DNA from: Kuschelorhynchus macadamiae
Lineage: Eukaryota > Arthropoda > Insecta > Coleoptera > Curculionidae
Length of the DNA stretch: 64,000 nt
Reading direction: 5' to 3'
Assembly (NCBI GenBank): GCA_030620095.1
Contig: JAUTXW010001344.1
Coordinates: 1 to 64,000, forward strand
The translations under genes and the position numbers were made by a program. A model generated the notes under the pieces. That model saw nothing but the letters and a program-made list of their open reading frames with translations. It ran no database searches and was not told where the DNA came from. Below, piece by piece: positions 1-14,600 of this stretch (position 1 is its first letter; each line of letters begins with the position of its first letter).

Positions 1-3000
1 AATGCATACAAATTTAAAAATTCGCTAATTTTGAGAGAGCCATAAAAGTTTAACAATACATCCTAAGACAAAATAAATGTCTTTTTTGTTTTTTAATGGC
101 ATCAAATTAGTACATGAATGAAGTTTTATCAAAATCGATTTTCCAAAAAAAGTTCGAAAATTTTGCACGTAAATGCTTGGACTTTTTAGGTAAAATTTTG
201 ACGGAGAAATTTCTTTGGAACATGCTATGATAATATGTGGTTTTATAGGCTTTTTGAGCTGAGAAATTCATTAAACACATTATTATTGACGAGGGATTAA
301 TATTTCCCAGGTTATTACTAAATTTTCACAGAAATGCATACAAATTTAAAAATTCGCTAATTTTGAGAGAGCCATAAAAGTTCAACAATACATCCTAAGA
401 CAAAATAAATGTCTTTTTTGTTTTTTATCGCATCAAATTAGTACATAAACGAAGTTTTAGCAAAATCGATTTTCCAAAAAAGTTTCGAAAATTTTGCACG
501 TAAATGCATGGACTTTTTAGGTAAAATTTTGACGGAGAAATTTCTTTGGAACATGCTATGATAATATGTGGTTTTATAGGCTTTCTGAGCTGAGAAATTC
601 ATTAAACACATTATTATTGACGAGGGATTAATATTTCCCAGGTTATTACTAAATTTTCACAGAAATGCATACAAATTTAAAAATTCGCTAATTTTGAGAG
701 AGCCATAAAAGTTCAACAATACATCCTAAGACAAAATAAATGTCTTTTTTGTTTTTTATGGCATCAAATTAGTACATAAACGAAGTTTTAGCAAAATCGA
801 TTTTCCAAAAAAAGTTCGAAAATTTTGCACGTAAATGTATGGATTTTTTAGGTAAAATTTTGACGGAGAAATTTCTTTGGAACATGCTATGATAATATGT
901 GGTTTTATAGGTTTTTTAAGCTGAGAAATTCATTAAACACATTATTATTGACGAGGGATTAATATTTCCCAGGTTATTACTAAATTTTCACAGAAATGCA
1001 TAAAAATTTAAAAATTCGCTAATTTTGAGAGAGCCATAAAAGTTCAACAATACATCCTAAGACAAAATAAATGTCTTTTTTGTTTTTTATGGCATCAAAT
1101 TAGTACATAAACGAACTTTTAGCAAAATCGATTTTCCAAAAAAAGTTCGAAAATTTTGCACGTAAATGCATGCAAAATTTTGATGGAGACATTTCTTTAG
1201 AACATGCTATGATAATATGTGGCTTTATATGTTTTTTGAGCTGAGAAATTCATTAAAAACGTTATATTTGACGAGTGATTAATATTTCTCAAGATATGAC
1301 TAAATTTTTACAAGAATACATAAAAATTTTAAAATTCGCGAATTTTGAGAGAGCGAGAAAAGTTCAACCATACATCCTAGGACAAAATAAATGTTTATTT
1401 CGTTTTTTATGGCATCAAATTAGTACATAAACGAAGTTTTAGCAAAATCGATTTTCCAAAAAAAGTTCGAAAATTTTGCATGTAAATATATGGATTTTTT
1501 AGGCAAAATTTTGATGTAGAAATTTCTTTGGAACAAACTATGATAATGTGTGGTTTTATATGTTTTTTGAGCTGAAAAATTCATTAAACACATTATTATT
1601 GACGAGGGATTAATATTTCTCAAAATATGACTAAATTTCACAAAAATACATACAAATTTGAAAATTCGCTAATTTTCAGAGAGCCATAAAAGTTCAACCA
1701 TACATCCTAGGACAAAATAAATGTTTATTTCGTTTTTTTTGGCATCAAATTAGTACATGAACGAAGTTTTAGCGAAATCGATTTTCCAAAATAAAGTTTA
1801 AAAATTTTGCATGTAAATGTATGGATTTTTTAGGCAAAATTTTGATGGAGAAATTTCTTTGGAACATTCTATAATAATATTTTGTTTTGTAGGTTTTTTG
1901 AGCTGAGAAATTTATTAAACACGTTATTATTGACAAGTGATTATTTCTCAAGATATGATTAAATTTTTACAAAAATACATAAAAATTTTAAAATTCGCGA
2001 ATTTTCAGAAAGCGATAAAAGTTCAACCATACATCCTAAGACAAAATAAATATTTATTTCGTTTTTTATGGCATCAAATTAGTACATTAACGAAGTTTTA
2101 GCAAAATCGATTTCCCAAAAGAAGTTTGAAAATTTTGCGTGTAAAAATGTATAGATTTTTTAAGTAAAATTTTGACGGAGCAATTTTTTTGGAACATGCT
2201 ATGATAATATGTGGTTTTATAGGTTTTTTGAGCTAAGAAATTCATTAAACAAATTATTATTGACAAGGGATTAATATTTCCAGGTTATGACTAAATTTTC
2301 ACAGAAATGCATACAAATTTAAAAATTCGCTAATTTTGAGAGAGCCATAAAAGTTCAACAATACATCCTAAGACAAAATAAATGTATTTTTTGTTTTTTA
2401 TGTTATCAAATTAGTACATAAACGAAGTTTTAGCAAAATCGATTTTCCAAAAAAAATTCGAAAATTTTGCATGTATGGATTTTTTAGGCAAAATTTTGAT
2501 GGAGAAATTTCTTTGGAACATGCTATGATAATATGTGGTTTTATAGGTTTTTTGAGCTAAGAAATTCATTAAACACATTATTATTGACGAGGGATTAATA
2601 TTTCTCAAGATATGACTAAATTTTTACAAAAATACATAATAATTTTAAAATTTGCGAATTTTGAGAGAGCGAGAAAAGTTCAACCATACATCCTAGGACA
2701 AAATTAATGTTTATTTCGTTTTTTATGGCATCAAATTAGTACATAAACGAAGTTTAAGCAAAATCGATTTTCCAAAAAAAGTTCGAAAATTTTGCATGTA
2801 AATGCATGGATTTTTTAGGTAAAATTTTGACGGAGAAATTTCTTTAGAACATGCTATGATAATATGTGGTTTTAAAGGTTTTTTGAGCTAAGAAATTCAT
2901 TAAACACATTATTATTGACAAGGGATTAATATTTCCCAGGATATGACAAAATTTTCACAAAAATACACACAAATTTGAAAATTCGCTAATTTTGAGACAG

Positions 3001-6000
3001 CCATAAAAGTTCAACCATACATCCTAGGACAAAATAAATGTTTATTTCATTTTTTATGGCATCAAATTAGTACATAAACGAAGTTTTAGCAAAATAGATT
3101 TTCCAAAATAGGTTCGAAAATATTGCATTAAATGCATGGATTTTTTAGGCAAAATTTTGATGGAGAAATTTCTTTGGAACATGCTATGATAATATGTGGT
3201 TTTATATGTTTTTTGAACTTAGAAATTTATTTAACACGTTATTATTGACGAGTGATTAATATTTCTCAAGATATGACTAAATTTTTACAAAAATACATAA
3301 AAATTTTAAAATTCGCGAATTTTGAGAGAGCAAAAAAAGTTGAACCATACATCCTAGGACAAAATAAATGTTTATTTCGTTTTTTATGGCATCAAATTAG
3401 TACATAAACGAAGTTTTAGCAAAATCGATTTTCCAAAAAAAGTTCTAAAATTTTGCATGTAAATGCACGGATTTTTTAGGCAAAATTTTGATGGAGAAAT
3501 TTCTTCGGAACATGCTATGATAATATGTGGTTTTATAGGTTTTCTAAGCTAAGAAATTCATTAAACACATTTATATTGACGAGGGATTAATATTTCCCAG
3601 GATATGACTAAATTTTCACAAAAATACATACAAATTTGAAAATTCGCTAATTTTGATAGAGCCATAAAAGTTCAACCATACATCCTAGGACAAAATAAAT
3701 GTCTATTTTGTTTTTTATGGCAACAAATTAGTACATTAACGAAGTTTGAGCAAAATCGATTTTCCAAAGGAAGTTTGAAAATTTTGAATGTAAAAATGTA
3801 TGGATTTTTTAGGTAAAATTTTGACGGAGAAATTTCTTTGGAACATGCTATGATGATATGTGGTTTTATAGGTTTTTTGAGCTGAGAAGTTCATTAAATA
3901 CATTATTATTGACGAGGGATTAATATTTCCCAGGATATGACTGACAAAATAAATGTTTATTTCGTTTTTTATGGCATCAAATTAGTACATTAACGAATTT
4001 TCAGCAACATCGATTTTCCAAAAGAAGTTTGAAAATTTTGCGTGTAAAAATGTTTAGATTTTTTAAGTAAAATTTTGACGGTGAAATTTCTTTTTAACAT
4101 GCTATAATAATATGTGGTTTTGTAGGTTTTTTGAGCTAAGAAAGTCATTAAACACACTATTATTGACGAGGGATTAATATTTCCCAGGATATGACTAAAT
4201 TTTCACAAAAATACATACAAATTTGAAAATTCGCTACTTTTCAGAAAGCCATAAAATTTCAACCATACATCCTCGGACAAAATAAATGACTTTCGTTTTT
4301 TTTGGGATCAAATTAGTACATTAACGAAGTTTTAGCAAAATCGATTTTCCAAAAAAAATTCGAAAATTTTGCATGTAAAAATGTATGGATTTTTTAGGTA
4401 AAATTTTGACGGAGAAATTTCTTTCGAACATGCTTTGATTATATGTGGTTTTATATGTTTTTTGAGCTGAAAAATTCATTAAACACATTATTACTGACGA
4501 GGGATTAATATTTCTCAAAATATGACTAAATTTCACAAAAATGCATACAAATTTGAAAATTCGCTAATTTTCAGAGAGCCATAAAAGTTCAGCAATACAT
4601 CCTAAGGCAAAATAAATGTCTTTTTTGTTTTTTATGGCATCAAATTAATACTTAAACGGAGTTATAGCAAAATCGATTTTCCAAAAAAAGTTCGAAAATT
4701 TTGCATGTAGATGCATGGATTTTTTAGGCAAAATTTTGATGGAGAAACTTCTTCTTTGGAACATGCTATGATAATATGTGATTTTATATGTTTTTTGAGT
4801 TGAGAAATTCATTAAAAACATTATTTGTCGAAGAATTAATATTTCTCAAGATATGACGTAATTTACACTATAAATACGTACAAATTTGAAAATTCGTTAT
4901 TTTTCAGAGAGCCATAAAAGTTCAACCATACATTCTATGAGAAACTAAATATGTTTTTCGTTTTTTATGGTATCAAATTAGTACATAAGCAAAGTTTTAG
5001 CAAAATCGATTTTCCAAAAGAAGTTTGAAAATTTTGCATTTAAAATGTATGGATTTTTTAGGCAAAATTTTAATGGAGAAATTTCTTTGGAATAAGCTAT
5101 GATAATGTGTGGTTTTTTATGTTTCTTGAGCTGAGAAATTCATTAAACACATTATTATTGACGAGGGATTAATATTTCTCAAAATATGACTAAATTTTCG
5201 CAAAAATATTACTAATTTTAAAATTCGCTAATTTTCAGAGAGCCATAAAAGTTCAACCATACATCCTAGGACAAAATGAATATTTTTTCGTTTTTTTTTG
5301 GCTTCAAATTAGTACATGAACGGAGTTTTAGCAAAATCGATTTTCGAAAAGAAGATTGAAAATTTTGCATGTAAAATTGTATGGATTTTTTAGGTAAAAT
5401 TTTGATGGAGAAATTTCTTTTGAACATGCTATTATAATACGTGGTTTTATAGGTTTTTTGAGCTGAAAAATTCATTAATTACATTATTATTGACGAGGGA
5501 TTAATATTTCTCAAAATATGACTAAATTTCACAGAAATACATATAAATTTGAAAATTCGCTAATTTTCAGAGAGCCATAAAAGTTCAGCAATACATCCTA
5601 AGCCAAAATAAATGTCTTTTTTGTTTTTTATGGCATCAAATTAATACTTAAACGGAGTTATAGCAAAATCGATTTTCCAAAAAAAGTTCGAAAATTTTGC
5701 ATCCATGCATCTAGGATTTTTTAGGCAAAATTTTGATGGAGAAACTTCTTTGGAACATGCTATGATAATATGTGATTTTATATGTTTTTTGAGTTGAGAA
5801 ATTCATTAAACAAGTTATTATTGACGAGTGATTAATATTTCTCAAGATATGACTAAATTTTCACAAAAATACGTACAAATTTGAAAATTCGCTAATTTTC
5901 ACAGAGCCATAAAAGTTCAACCTTACATCCTTTGAGAAACTAAATATGTTTTTCGTTTTTTATGGTATCAAATTAGTACATAAGCGAAGTTTTAGCAAAA

Positions 6001-9000
6001 TCGATTTTCCAAAAGAAGTTTGAAAATTTTGCATTTAAAATGTATGGATTTTTTAGGCAAAATTTTAATGGAGAAATTTCTTTGGAATAAGCTATGATAA
6101 TGTGTGGTTTTGTATGTTTTTTGAGCTGAGAAATTCATTAAACGCATTATTATTGACGAGGGATTAATATTTCTCAAAATATGACTAAATTTTCACTAAA
6201 ATACATAAAAATTTGAAAATTCGCTAATTTTCAGAGAACCATAAAAGTTCAACCATACATCCTAGGACAAAATGAATATTTTTTCGTTTTTTTTTGGCTT
6301 CATATTAGTACATGAACGGAGTTTTAGCAAAATCGATTTTCCAAAAAAAGTTCGAAAATTTTGCATGTAAATGTATGGATTTTTAGGCAAAATTTTGATG
6401 GAGAAATTTCTTTGGAACATGCTGTGATAATATTTTGTTTTATAGGCTTTTTGAGCTGAGAAATTCATTAAACACATTATTATTGACGAGTGATTAATAT
6501 TTCTCAAGATATGACTAAATTTTAACAATAATTACATAAGAATTTGAAAATTGGTAAATTTTCAGAGAGCCATAAAAGTTCAACTATACCTCCTATGAGA
6601 AAATAAATATGTTTTTTGTTTTCTATGGCATCAAATTAGTACATAAACGAAGTTTTAGCAAAATCGATTTTCCAAAAAAAGTTCGAAAATTTTGCATGTA
6701 AATGCAGGGATTTTTTAGGCAAAATTTTGATTAAGAAATTTCTTTGGAACATTCTATGAAAATATGTGGTTTTACAAGTTTTTTGAGCTGAGAAATTCAT
6801 TATACACATTATTATTGACGAGCGATTAATATTTCTCAAGATATGACTAAATTTTCACAAAAATACATACAAATTTAAAAATTCGCTAATTTTCAGAGAG
6901 CCATAAAAGTTCAACCATACATCCTATGAGAAAATAAATATTTTTTTCGTTTTTTATGGCATCAAATTAGTACATAAACGAAGTTTTAGCAAAATCGATT
7001 TTCCAAAAAAAGTTCGAAAATTTTGCATGTAAATGCATGGATTTTTTAGGCAAAATTTTGATGGAGAAATTTCTTTGGAACATGCTATGATAATATGTGG
7101 TTTTATAGGTTTATTGAGCTCAGAAATTTTAGGCAAAATTTTGATGGAGAAATTTCTTTGAAACATGCTATGATAATATGTGGTTATTATTGACGAGTGA
7201 TTAATATTTCTCTCAATATGACTAAATTTTCACAAAAATACATACAAATTTAAAAATTCGCTAATTTTCAGAGAGCCATAAAAGTTCAACCATAGTTCCT
7301 ATGAGAAAATAAATGTTTATTTCGTTCCTTATAACATCAAATTACTACACAAACGAAGTTTTAGCAAAATCGATTTTCCAAAAGAAGTTCGAAAATTTTG
7401 CATTAAAGTATGGATTTGTTAGGTAATATTTTGACGGAGAAATTTCTTTGCAACATGCTATGATAATATGTGGTTTTATAGGTTTTTTGAGCTGAGAAAT
7501 TCATTAAACACATTATTATTGACGAGGGATTAATATTTCTCAAGATATGACTAAATTTTCACAAAAATACATACAAATTTGAAAATTCGCTAATTTTCAG
7601 AGAGCCATAAAAGTTCAACCATACATCCTAGGACAAAATAAATGTTTATTTCGTTTTTTATGGCATCCAATAAGTACATAAACGAAGTTTTAGCAAAATC
7701 GTATTTCCGAAAATAGTTCGAAAATTTTGCATGTATGGATTTTTTAGGCAAAATTTTGATATAGAAATTTCTTTGGAACATGCTATGATAATATGTGGTT
7801 TTATAGGTTTTTTGAGCTCAGAAATTCATTAAACTAATTATTATTGACGAGCGATTTATATTTCTTAACATATGACTAAATGTTCACAATAACACCATAA
7901 AATTTTATAATTCGCGAATTTTCAGAAAGCGATAAAAGTTCAACCATACATCCTAGGACAAAATTAATGTTTATTTCGTTTTTTTTTGCATCATATTAGT
8001 ATATAAACGAAGTTTTAGCAAAATCGATTTTCCAAAAGAAGTTTGAAAATTTTGCATGTAAATGTATGGATTTTTTAGCCAAAATTTTGATGGAGAAATT
8101 TCTCTGGAACATACTATGATAATATGTGGTTTTATAGGTTTTTTTGAGCTGAGATATTCATTAAACACATTATTATTGATGATGGATTAATATTTCTCAA
8201 GATTTTACTAAATTTTCATAAAAATACACAAAATTTGAAAATTCGCTAATTTTTAGAGAGCCATAAAAGTTCAACCATACATCCTAGAACAAAATGTCTT
8301 TTTCGTTTTTTTATGTCATCAAATTAGTACATAAACGGAATTTTAGGAAAATCGGTTTTCCAAAAAAAGTTCGAAAATTTTGCATGTAAATGTACGGATT
8401 TTTAGGAAAAATTTTGACGGAGAAATTTCTTTGTAACATGCTATGATAATAAGTGGTTTTATAGGTATTTTGATCCGAGAAATTCATTTAACACATTATT
8501 ATTGACGAGCGATTAATATTTCTCAAGATATGACTAAATTTTGACAATAAGTCCTTAAAAATTTTAAAATTCGCTAATTTTCAGAGAGCCATAAAAGTTC
8601 AACCATACATCCTAGGACAAAATAAGTATTTTTTTCGTTTTCTATGGCATCAAGCTAGTACATAAGCGAAGTTTTAGCAAAATCGATTTTCCAAAAAAAG
8701 TTCGAAAATTTTGCATGCAAATGTATGGATTTTTTAGGCAAAATTTTGATGGAGAAATTTCTTTGGAATATGCTATGACAATATGTGGCTTTATAGGTTT
8801 TTTTGAGCTGAGCAATTCATTAAACTCATTATGATTAACGAGGGATTAATATTTCTTAAGATATGACTACATTTTTACAATAATTACGTAAAAATTTTAA
8901 AATTCGCGAATTTCAGAGAGCCATAAAAGTTCAACCATGTATTCTAGGATAAAATAAACGTTTTTTTCGTTTTTTGTGGCATCAAATTAGTACATAAACG

Positions 9001-11205
9001 AAGTTTTAGCAAAATCGATTTTCCATAAAAAGTTCGAAAATTTTCCATGTAATTTTTTAAGCAAAATTTTGATGGAGAAATTTCTTTGGAACATGCTATA
9101 ATAATATATGGTTTTATAGGTATTTTGAGCTTAGAAATTTATTAAGCACATTATTATTTACATGCAACACATTATTATTGACGATTATTGCATGTAAATG
9201 TATGGATTTTTTAGGTAAAATGTTGACGGAGAAATTTCTTTGGACCGTGCTATGATAATATGTGGTTTTATAGGTTTTTTGGGCTGAGCAATTCATTAAA
9301 CACATTATGATTAACGAGGGATTAATATTTCTCAAGATATTACTAAATTTTAACAATAACATAAAAATTTGAAAATTGGCGAATCTTCAGAGAGCCATAA
9401 AAGTTCAGCCATACATCCTAGGACAACAGAAATGTTTTTTTCGTTTTTTATGGGGTCAAATTAGTACATAAATGGAGTTTTAGCAAAATCGATTTTCCAA
9501 AAAAAGGTCGAAATTTTTGCATGAAAATGTATGGATTTTTCAGGCAAAATTTTGATGGAGAAATTTCTTCGGAACATGCTTTAATAATATGTGGTTTTAT
9601 AGGTATTTTGAGCTGAGAAATTCGTTAAACACATTATTATTGACGAGCGATTAATATTTCTCAAGATATGACTAAATTTTTACAATAAATCCATAAAAAT
9701 TTTAAAATTCGCGAATTTCAGAGAGCTATAAAAGTTCAAATATACATTCTATGACAAAATAGGTATTTTTTCGTTTTCTATGGCATCAAATTAGTACATA
9801 ACCGAAGTTTTAGCAAAATCGATTTTGCAAAAAAAGTTCGAAAATTTGCATGTAAATGTATGGATTTTTTAGGTAAAATTTTGACGGAGAAATTTCTTTG
9901 CAACATGTTATGATAATATGTGGTTTTATACGTTTCTTGTGCCGAGAAATTCATTAAACACATTATTATTGACGAGGGATTAATATTTCTCAAGATATTA
10001 CTAAATTTTAACAATAATAACATAAAAATTTGAAAATGGGCGAATTTTCAGAGAGCCATAAAAGGTCAACCATACATTCTAGAACAATATAAATATTTTT
10101 TTCATTTTCTATGGCGTCAAATTAGTACATAAGCGAAGTTTTAACAAAATCGATTTTCCAAAAAAAGCTCGAGAATTTTGCATGTAAATGTATGGATTTT
10201 TTAGGTAAAATTTTGACGGAGAAATTTCTTTGGAACATGCTATGATAATATGTGGTTTTATAGGTATTTTGAGCAGCGAAATTCATTAAACACATTGTTA
10301 TCGACGAGCGATTAATATTTCTCAAGATATGACTAAATTTTTACAATAAAACCATAAAAATTTTAAAATCGCGAATTTCAGAGAGCCATAAAAGTTCAAA
10401 TATACATCCTAGGACAAAATAAGTATTTTTTTCGTTTTCTATAGCGTTAAATTAGTACTTAAGCGAAGTTTTAGAAAAATCGATTTTTCAAAAAAAGCTC
10501 GAAAATTTTGAATGTAAGAGTATGGATCTTTTGGGTAAAATTTCGACGGAGAAATTTCTTTGGAACATGCTATGGTAATATGTGGTTTTATAGGTATTTT
10601 GAGCTGAGAAACTTACTAAACACATTATTATTGACGAGCGATTAATATTTCTCAAGAAATGACCAAGTTTTTACAATAAATCCATAAAAATTTTAAAATT
10701 TGCAAATTTCAGAGATTCATAAAAGTTCAACCATACATCTTAGGACAAAATAAACATTTTTTTCGTTTTTTATGGGGTCAAATTAGTACATAAACAAAGT
10801 TTTAGCGAAATCGATTTTCCAAAAAAAGGTCCAAAATTTTGCATGTAAATGTATGGATTTTTCAGACAAAATTTTGATGGAGAAATTTCTTTGGAACATG
10901 CTATGAAAATATGTGGTTTTTTAGGTATTTTGAGCTGAGAAACTCAATAAACAAATTATTATTGACGAGCGATTAATATTTCTCAAGATATGATTAAATT
11001 TTTACAATAAATCCATAAAAATTTTAAAATTTGCGAATATCAGAGAGCAATAAAAGTTCAGCCATACATCCTAGGACAAAATAAATGTTTTTTTCGTTTT
11101 TTATGGGGTCAAATTAGTACATAAATGGAGTTTTAGCAACATGGATTTTCCAAAAAAATTTCGAAATTTTTTTCAGATTTTGATGGAGAAATTTCTTTGG
11201 AACAT
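1..11205. repeat. Satellite array, ~331-bp monomer, about 34 copies
   Basis: The same block recurs with starts at 1, 333, 664 and 995, giving a period of 331-332 bp, and continues with increasing divergence to about 11,205. Each monomer carries the 12-bp palindrome AAAATCGATTTT, a conserved ATGCTATGATAATATGTGG block and many A/T tracts. The first three monomers are almost identical, while later ones differ by many substitutions and small indels. The array enters from the left of the window and ends within a monomer at about 11,205, so this is an array edge. The family is not one I recognise. Minus-strand ORFs of 60-90 aa recur once per monomer only because the repeat is open in that frame. 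Confidence 0.97.
4540..6530. repeat. Two copies of a trimeric higher-order repeat inside the satellite
   Basis: Three successive monomers at about 4,577, 4,912 and 5,239 carry private variants. Examples are TTCAGCAATACATCCTAAG with GGAGTTATAGC, then GAGAAACTAAATATG, then AAAATGAATATTTTTTCG. The same variants recur in the same order at about 5,571, 5,904 and 6,238. The spacing is 992-999 bp, three monomers. This is direct evidence of a duplicated trimer within an otherwise monomeric array. Confidence 0.8.
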
Positions 11206-11624
11206 GCTTTTCATATTCAGTTTTGTTGTTGCCAAGTTCTTTTTTGGAAGGTTTTGAGCTGACAGTTGCCGTTTTTCAACAAAAAAAGAGAAATAAGGCT
11301 GAGTTTCTTTTTTTGGTATTGGCATTGGTACAAGGCCGATATCATTTCTAAAACTGCCCATATCTGGATCACGATTCTGATTAATTAATAATACATAATA
11401 ATTATGAAAGTTATGAAATTAAGTATTATGTTTATATATGTAAGAATGTGTATGTTTGGTCATATGTAAACTGTTAAAAATATATATAATAAAACTAACA
11501 CATTATATTCCTTTTCATACTATATTTCACTAATTACGACACAAATAGGCAACGTCGCAATTCGGTAGCAGTAAAAAAATCTGCATTGATACAACATCAT
11601 TTGACGTTCATCCTTTGTTAAAGG
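11206..11624. other. Unique-looking spacer between satellite and hAT, with a possible truncated exon (minus)
   Basis: Sequence changes abruptly at about 11,205 from satellite to non-repetitive DNA. On the minus strand, about 11,375-11,207, an open frame reads MGSFRNDIGLVPMPIPKKET and continues for about 50 mixed, hydrophilic residues before it runs into the satellite. It is preceded by an AG after an AT-rich tract. This composition is unlike the satellite frames and could be an exon truncated by the array. I do not recognise the protein and see no other exon, so a chance ORF is quite possible. Confidence 0.25.
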
Positions 11625-14600
11625 ATACTAACCAAGAACCTTAAACCACACAGGATAGTTACATCGGCGATTTATTTCCGTCAGTTTAGCGGAAGCGAGC
11701 TTTGCTGCAATGACGTCGCCTGGCCCGCTCGAAACAAGTTTCATGCGTTATTTCTATAAGAGGATAATATGGTTTAGCCTTTTGATGCTGTTATTTTGCA
11801 ATAAATTACGACCAGTTTTATATTAAACTACTAGATCAACATTACGATATGAATTTCGGTCAATAAGCAATGGTCAATTGCTCATCAAAATGTGTTAGAA
11901 ATTCATATTTAGACAAAAAAATAAATCATTAGGAAATAATTTTAACATTATGTCAAGATAAAAATATATTGTTATGAGTGCCTTCTTAATTCATGAAATG
12001 TTGTTATATTGTGTACTTTTATGACAGGATGCTCCAAATCATTACATAGAAATAAGCACTTTTTTGTAATTTAGGTACCTAAAACTGTTAATTTAAAAAG
12101 CGAATAGGTAAAGTGATTCTCAATTAGGAAAGCAAAAAAGATGATATTCAGATTTTTTAATAATTGTTATAATTATCATATATATTTTCAAAATTAAAAA
12201 ATTATGTATTCTAGATATTACAAAAAATACCTTAATATAGCCACTATTACAACGAAAATGGAAACAAAAAACCCAATCACTACAGAGGCTTCTGATACCT
12301 AAGTATAAATAACTTTTAGATTAATTAACAAGGTTGAGATTTGCATTAATACTAAAAAAGCAACAATCCAGAACAAAAATTCAAATTAAAAGTACCTGCT
12401 ATATGTTAAAAGAAAACACAACTTGGACGAAAAATTAATAAAAAAATAATAAAGAATCCAAATATATCTCTAGATAACATTTTTCTACTCCACCGGTGTA
12501 CCCACTGTTTCTTCATGATAATTAATTTTGGAAATCTATGAAATTTTACAACTGGCAAGTGATTTTATAGAACCTATGTGGGCCGCTAGCTTTAAGTGGA
12601 GGCGGAAGCTATCGTTGGAGTAGGTTCTTTGTTTGAACGGCTATCTGTGTGTTGTGCGATACGTACGTCGCGTCGTGCATGGTGCGATATGGAAGACAAT
12701 AATTTGGACGTGGATATGCAAACTTCGGCTGTCGGTAATAACGTTGAAAATGTTGGAGAATTTCGTAAGAAGAGTGTGTGTAAATGTGTGGTGTGTCTTA
12801 ATAATAAAGGGATTTTCAACATTAATCTTCGCTGATAAGCTTCAAATAATTTCCAAAGGAAGGGCAAAACCGCCTATGAAAAATTTAACCACAAAAATGA
12901 AAAACTGTATTAGACATTTTTATCCGGAAAAACAATACGAACAATTTAAATGGCTAACAAGGTATGAAAATATAAGTAAATTATTTTGTTGGCCATGTTT
13001 ACTTTTTGAAAATGAAAAAGGTCTGGACTGGTTTTTCCGATTTAAACAATTTCCATAAAGCTGTAAAAAGACACATTATGGACAAAGCGCATTTGCAGGC
13101 CGTCATAAAAGAAAAAGTCTTCGGCAAAACCAGAATTGAACACGCCCTTAATAAACAGTTGGAAATTAGTCAACGCCAACACAATGAACTAGTGGATAAA
13201 AACAGGCAAATATTAAGAAGACTTATCGATGTTGTTTGTTTTCTCGGACAGCACAAATTGGGATTTAGAGTTTAATGGCTGAATATGATGACTGCTTAAA
13301 AAGTCATTTAGAGCAGTCTAGCGTTTTTCGCGGAACGTCGAATCGAATCCAGAATGATATAATTTCCGGTGTTGCAACCATTATTTTAAAAAGAATTAAG
13401 CAGGAGATTGGCGAGGCGCGGTTCGTTGCTATTGTTCTGGACGAAACAACTGATATCACTAATTTTAGCCAATTATCTATAGTAATACGCTACGTTAAAA
13501 CAGACGAAAGTATTCAAGAGCAGTTTTTAGGTTTTAAGAACGTATCCGAAAATCGTACAGCAGATGCATTATATACCGTAGTTTATAACATTACTAAAGA
13601 AATTAATGGAGAGAAAAAATTAGTTGCTCAAAGCTATGATGGAGCTGCAGTTATAGCAGGATAATTAGGGGGTCTGCAAGCTAAAGTTCGAGAAACTTTC
13701 CCAAGTGCTGTGTTTGTCTATTGTTTCTCATAAATTAAATTTAGTTTTATCCCAGTCCATCAATCACATTAAAGAGTATAAAGTATCTTTCGTTACTTTA
13801 AATGGCATGGCTGCTTTTTTTCCAAGTCAACAAAACGTACACAAGCTTTGGACTCTATTGTCCACAAACGATTGCCCAAAGTAGCTCCTACTAGGTGGAA
13901 CTATAATGGAAGACTTGTGTTAACAGTATCTGAAAATCGTGAATCACTGATTGAACTATTTGAGAATATAATAGAAAATAATGAAACGTGTGACTCACAA
14001 GCAATAATTAGTTCGAGGGGTTTTTTTGGACTGTTTTTTAAGATTTTAATTTTAATTATTTGTTGAACATATTTTCAGAAATATTTCCATTCTCGGACAA
14101 TGTTTTCATTATATTACAAACTAAAACAAATGATATTGTTTTTGGCCTAAAAAAAGTGGTTGATTTTAAGTCCATGTTAACCCAAAAAAGAGACGACTTT
14201 GACCTATTTTGGGAGAAAACGATGACGTTAAATGTAGAGCCACAAGCCAAGCGTCTTCCAACAGACAAGGTAGGAGATGTTCAAACATCATACAGACGCC
14301 TCTTTTACGAAATAATCGATGAAATTCAGCAACAGATAAACTATAGATTTAACGGTTTAAATGATTTTAAATTCCTCGAGCTCTGCAATTTTGATGCATT
14401 TAAAGGAAAAACTTTTCCAGAAGATGCGTTTAAATCTCTTCTTCTTCATTATGGCCAATTCTTCGACCGAGTGTTACTGCGATCTGAACTAAAAGTGATT
14501 TACGAAACTGATGACATTAGCGCAAAAAATAACGCTAAGGAACTAATGCAATTTTTAAAAGACAAGGAGCTGCAAGATACCTACACCGAAATGTCGAAAT

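Noticed and set aside
1..332. Hammerhead ribozyme in the satellite monomer
   Set aside because: I looked on both strands for CTGANGA followed by a paired stem and GAAA, and none is present.
1420..10325. Recurrent minus-strand ORFs of 60-90 codons with a shared peptide (NPSSIIMCLMNFSAQKTYKT type)
   Set aside because: They recur once per satellite monomer, break at random in diverged units and follow monomer phase, so they are products of the repeat and not genes.
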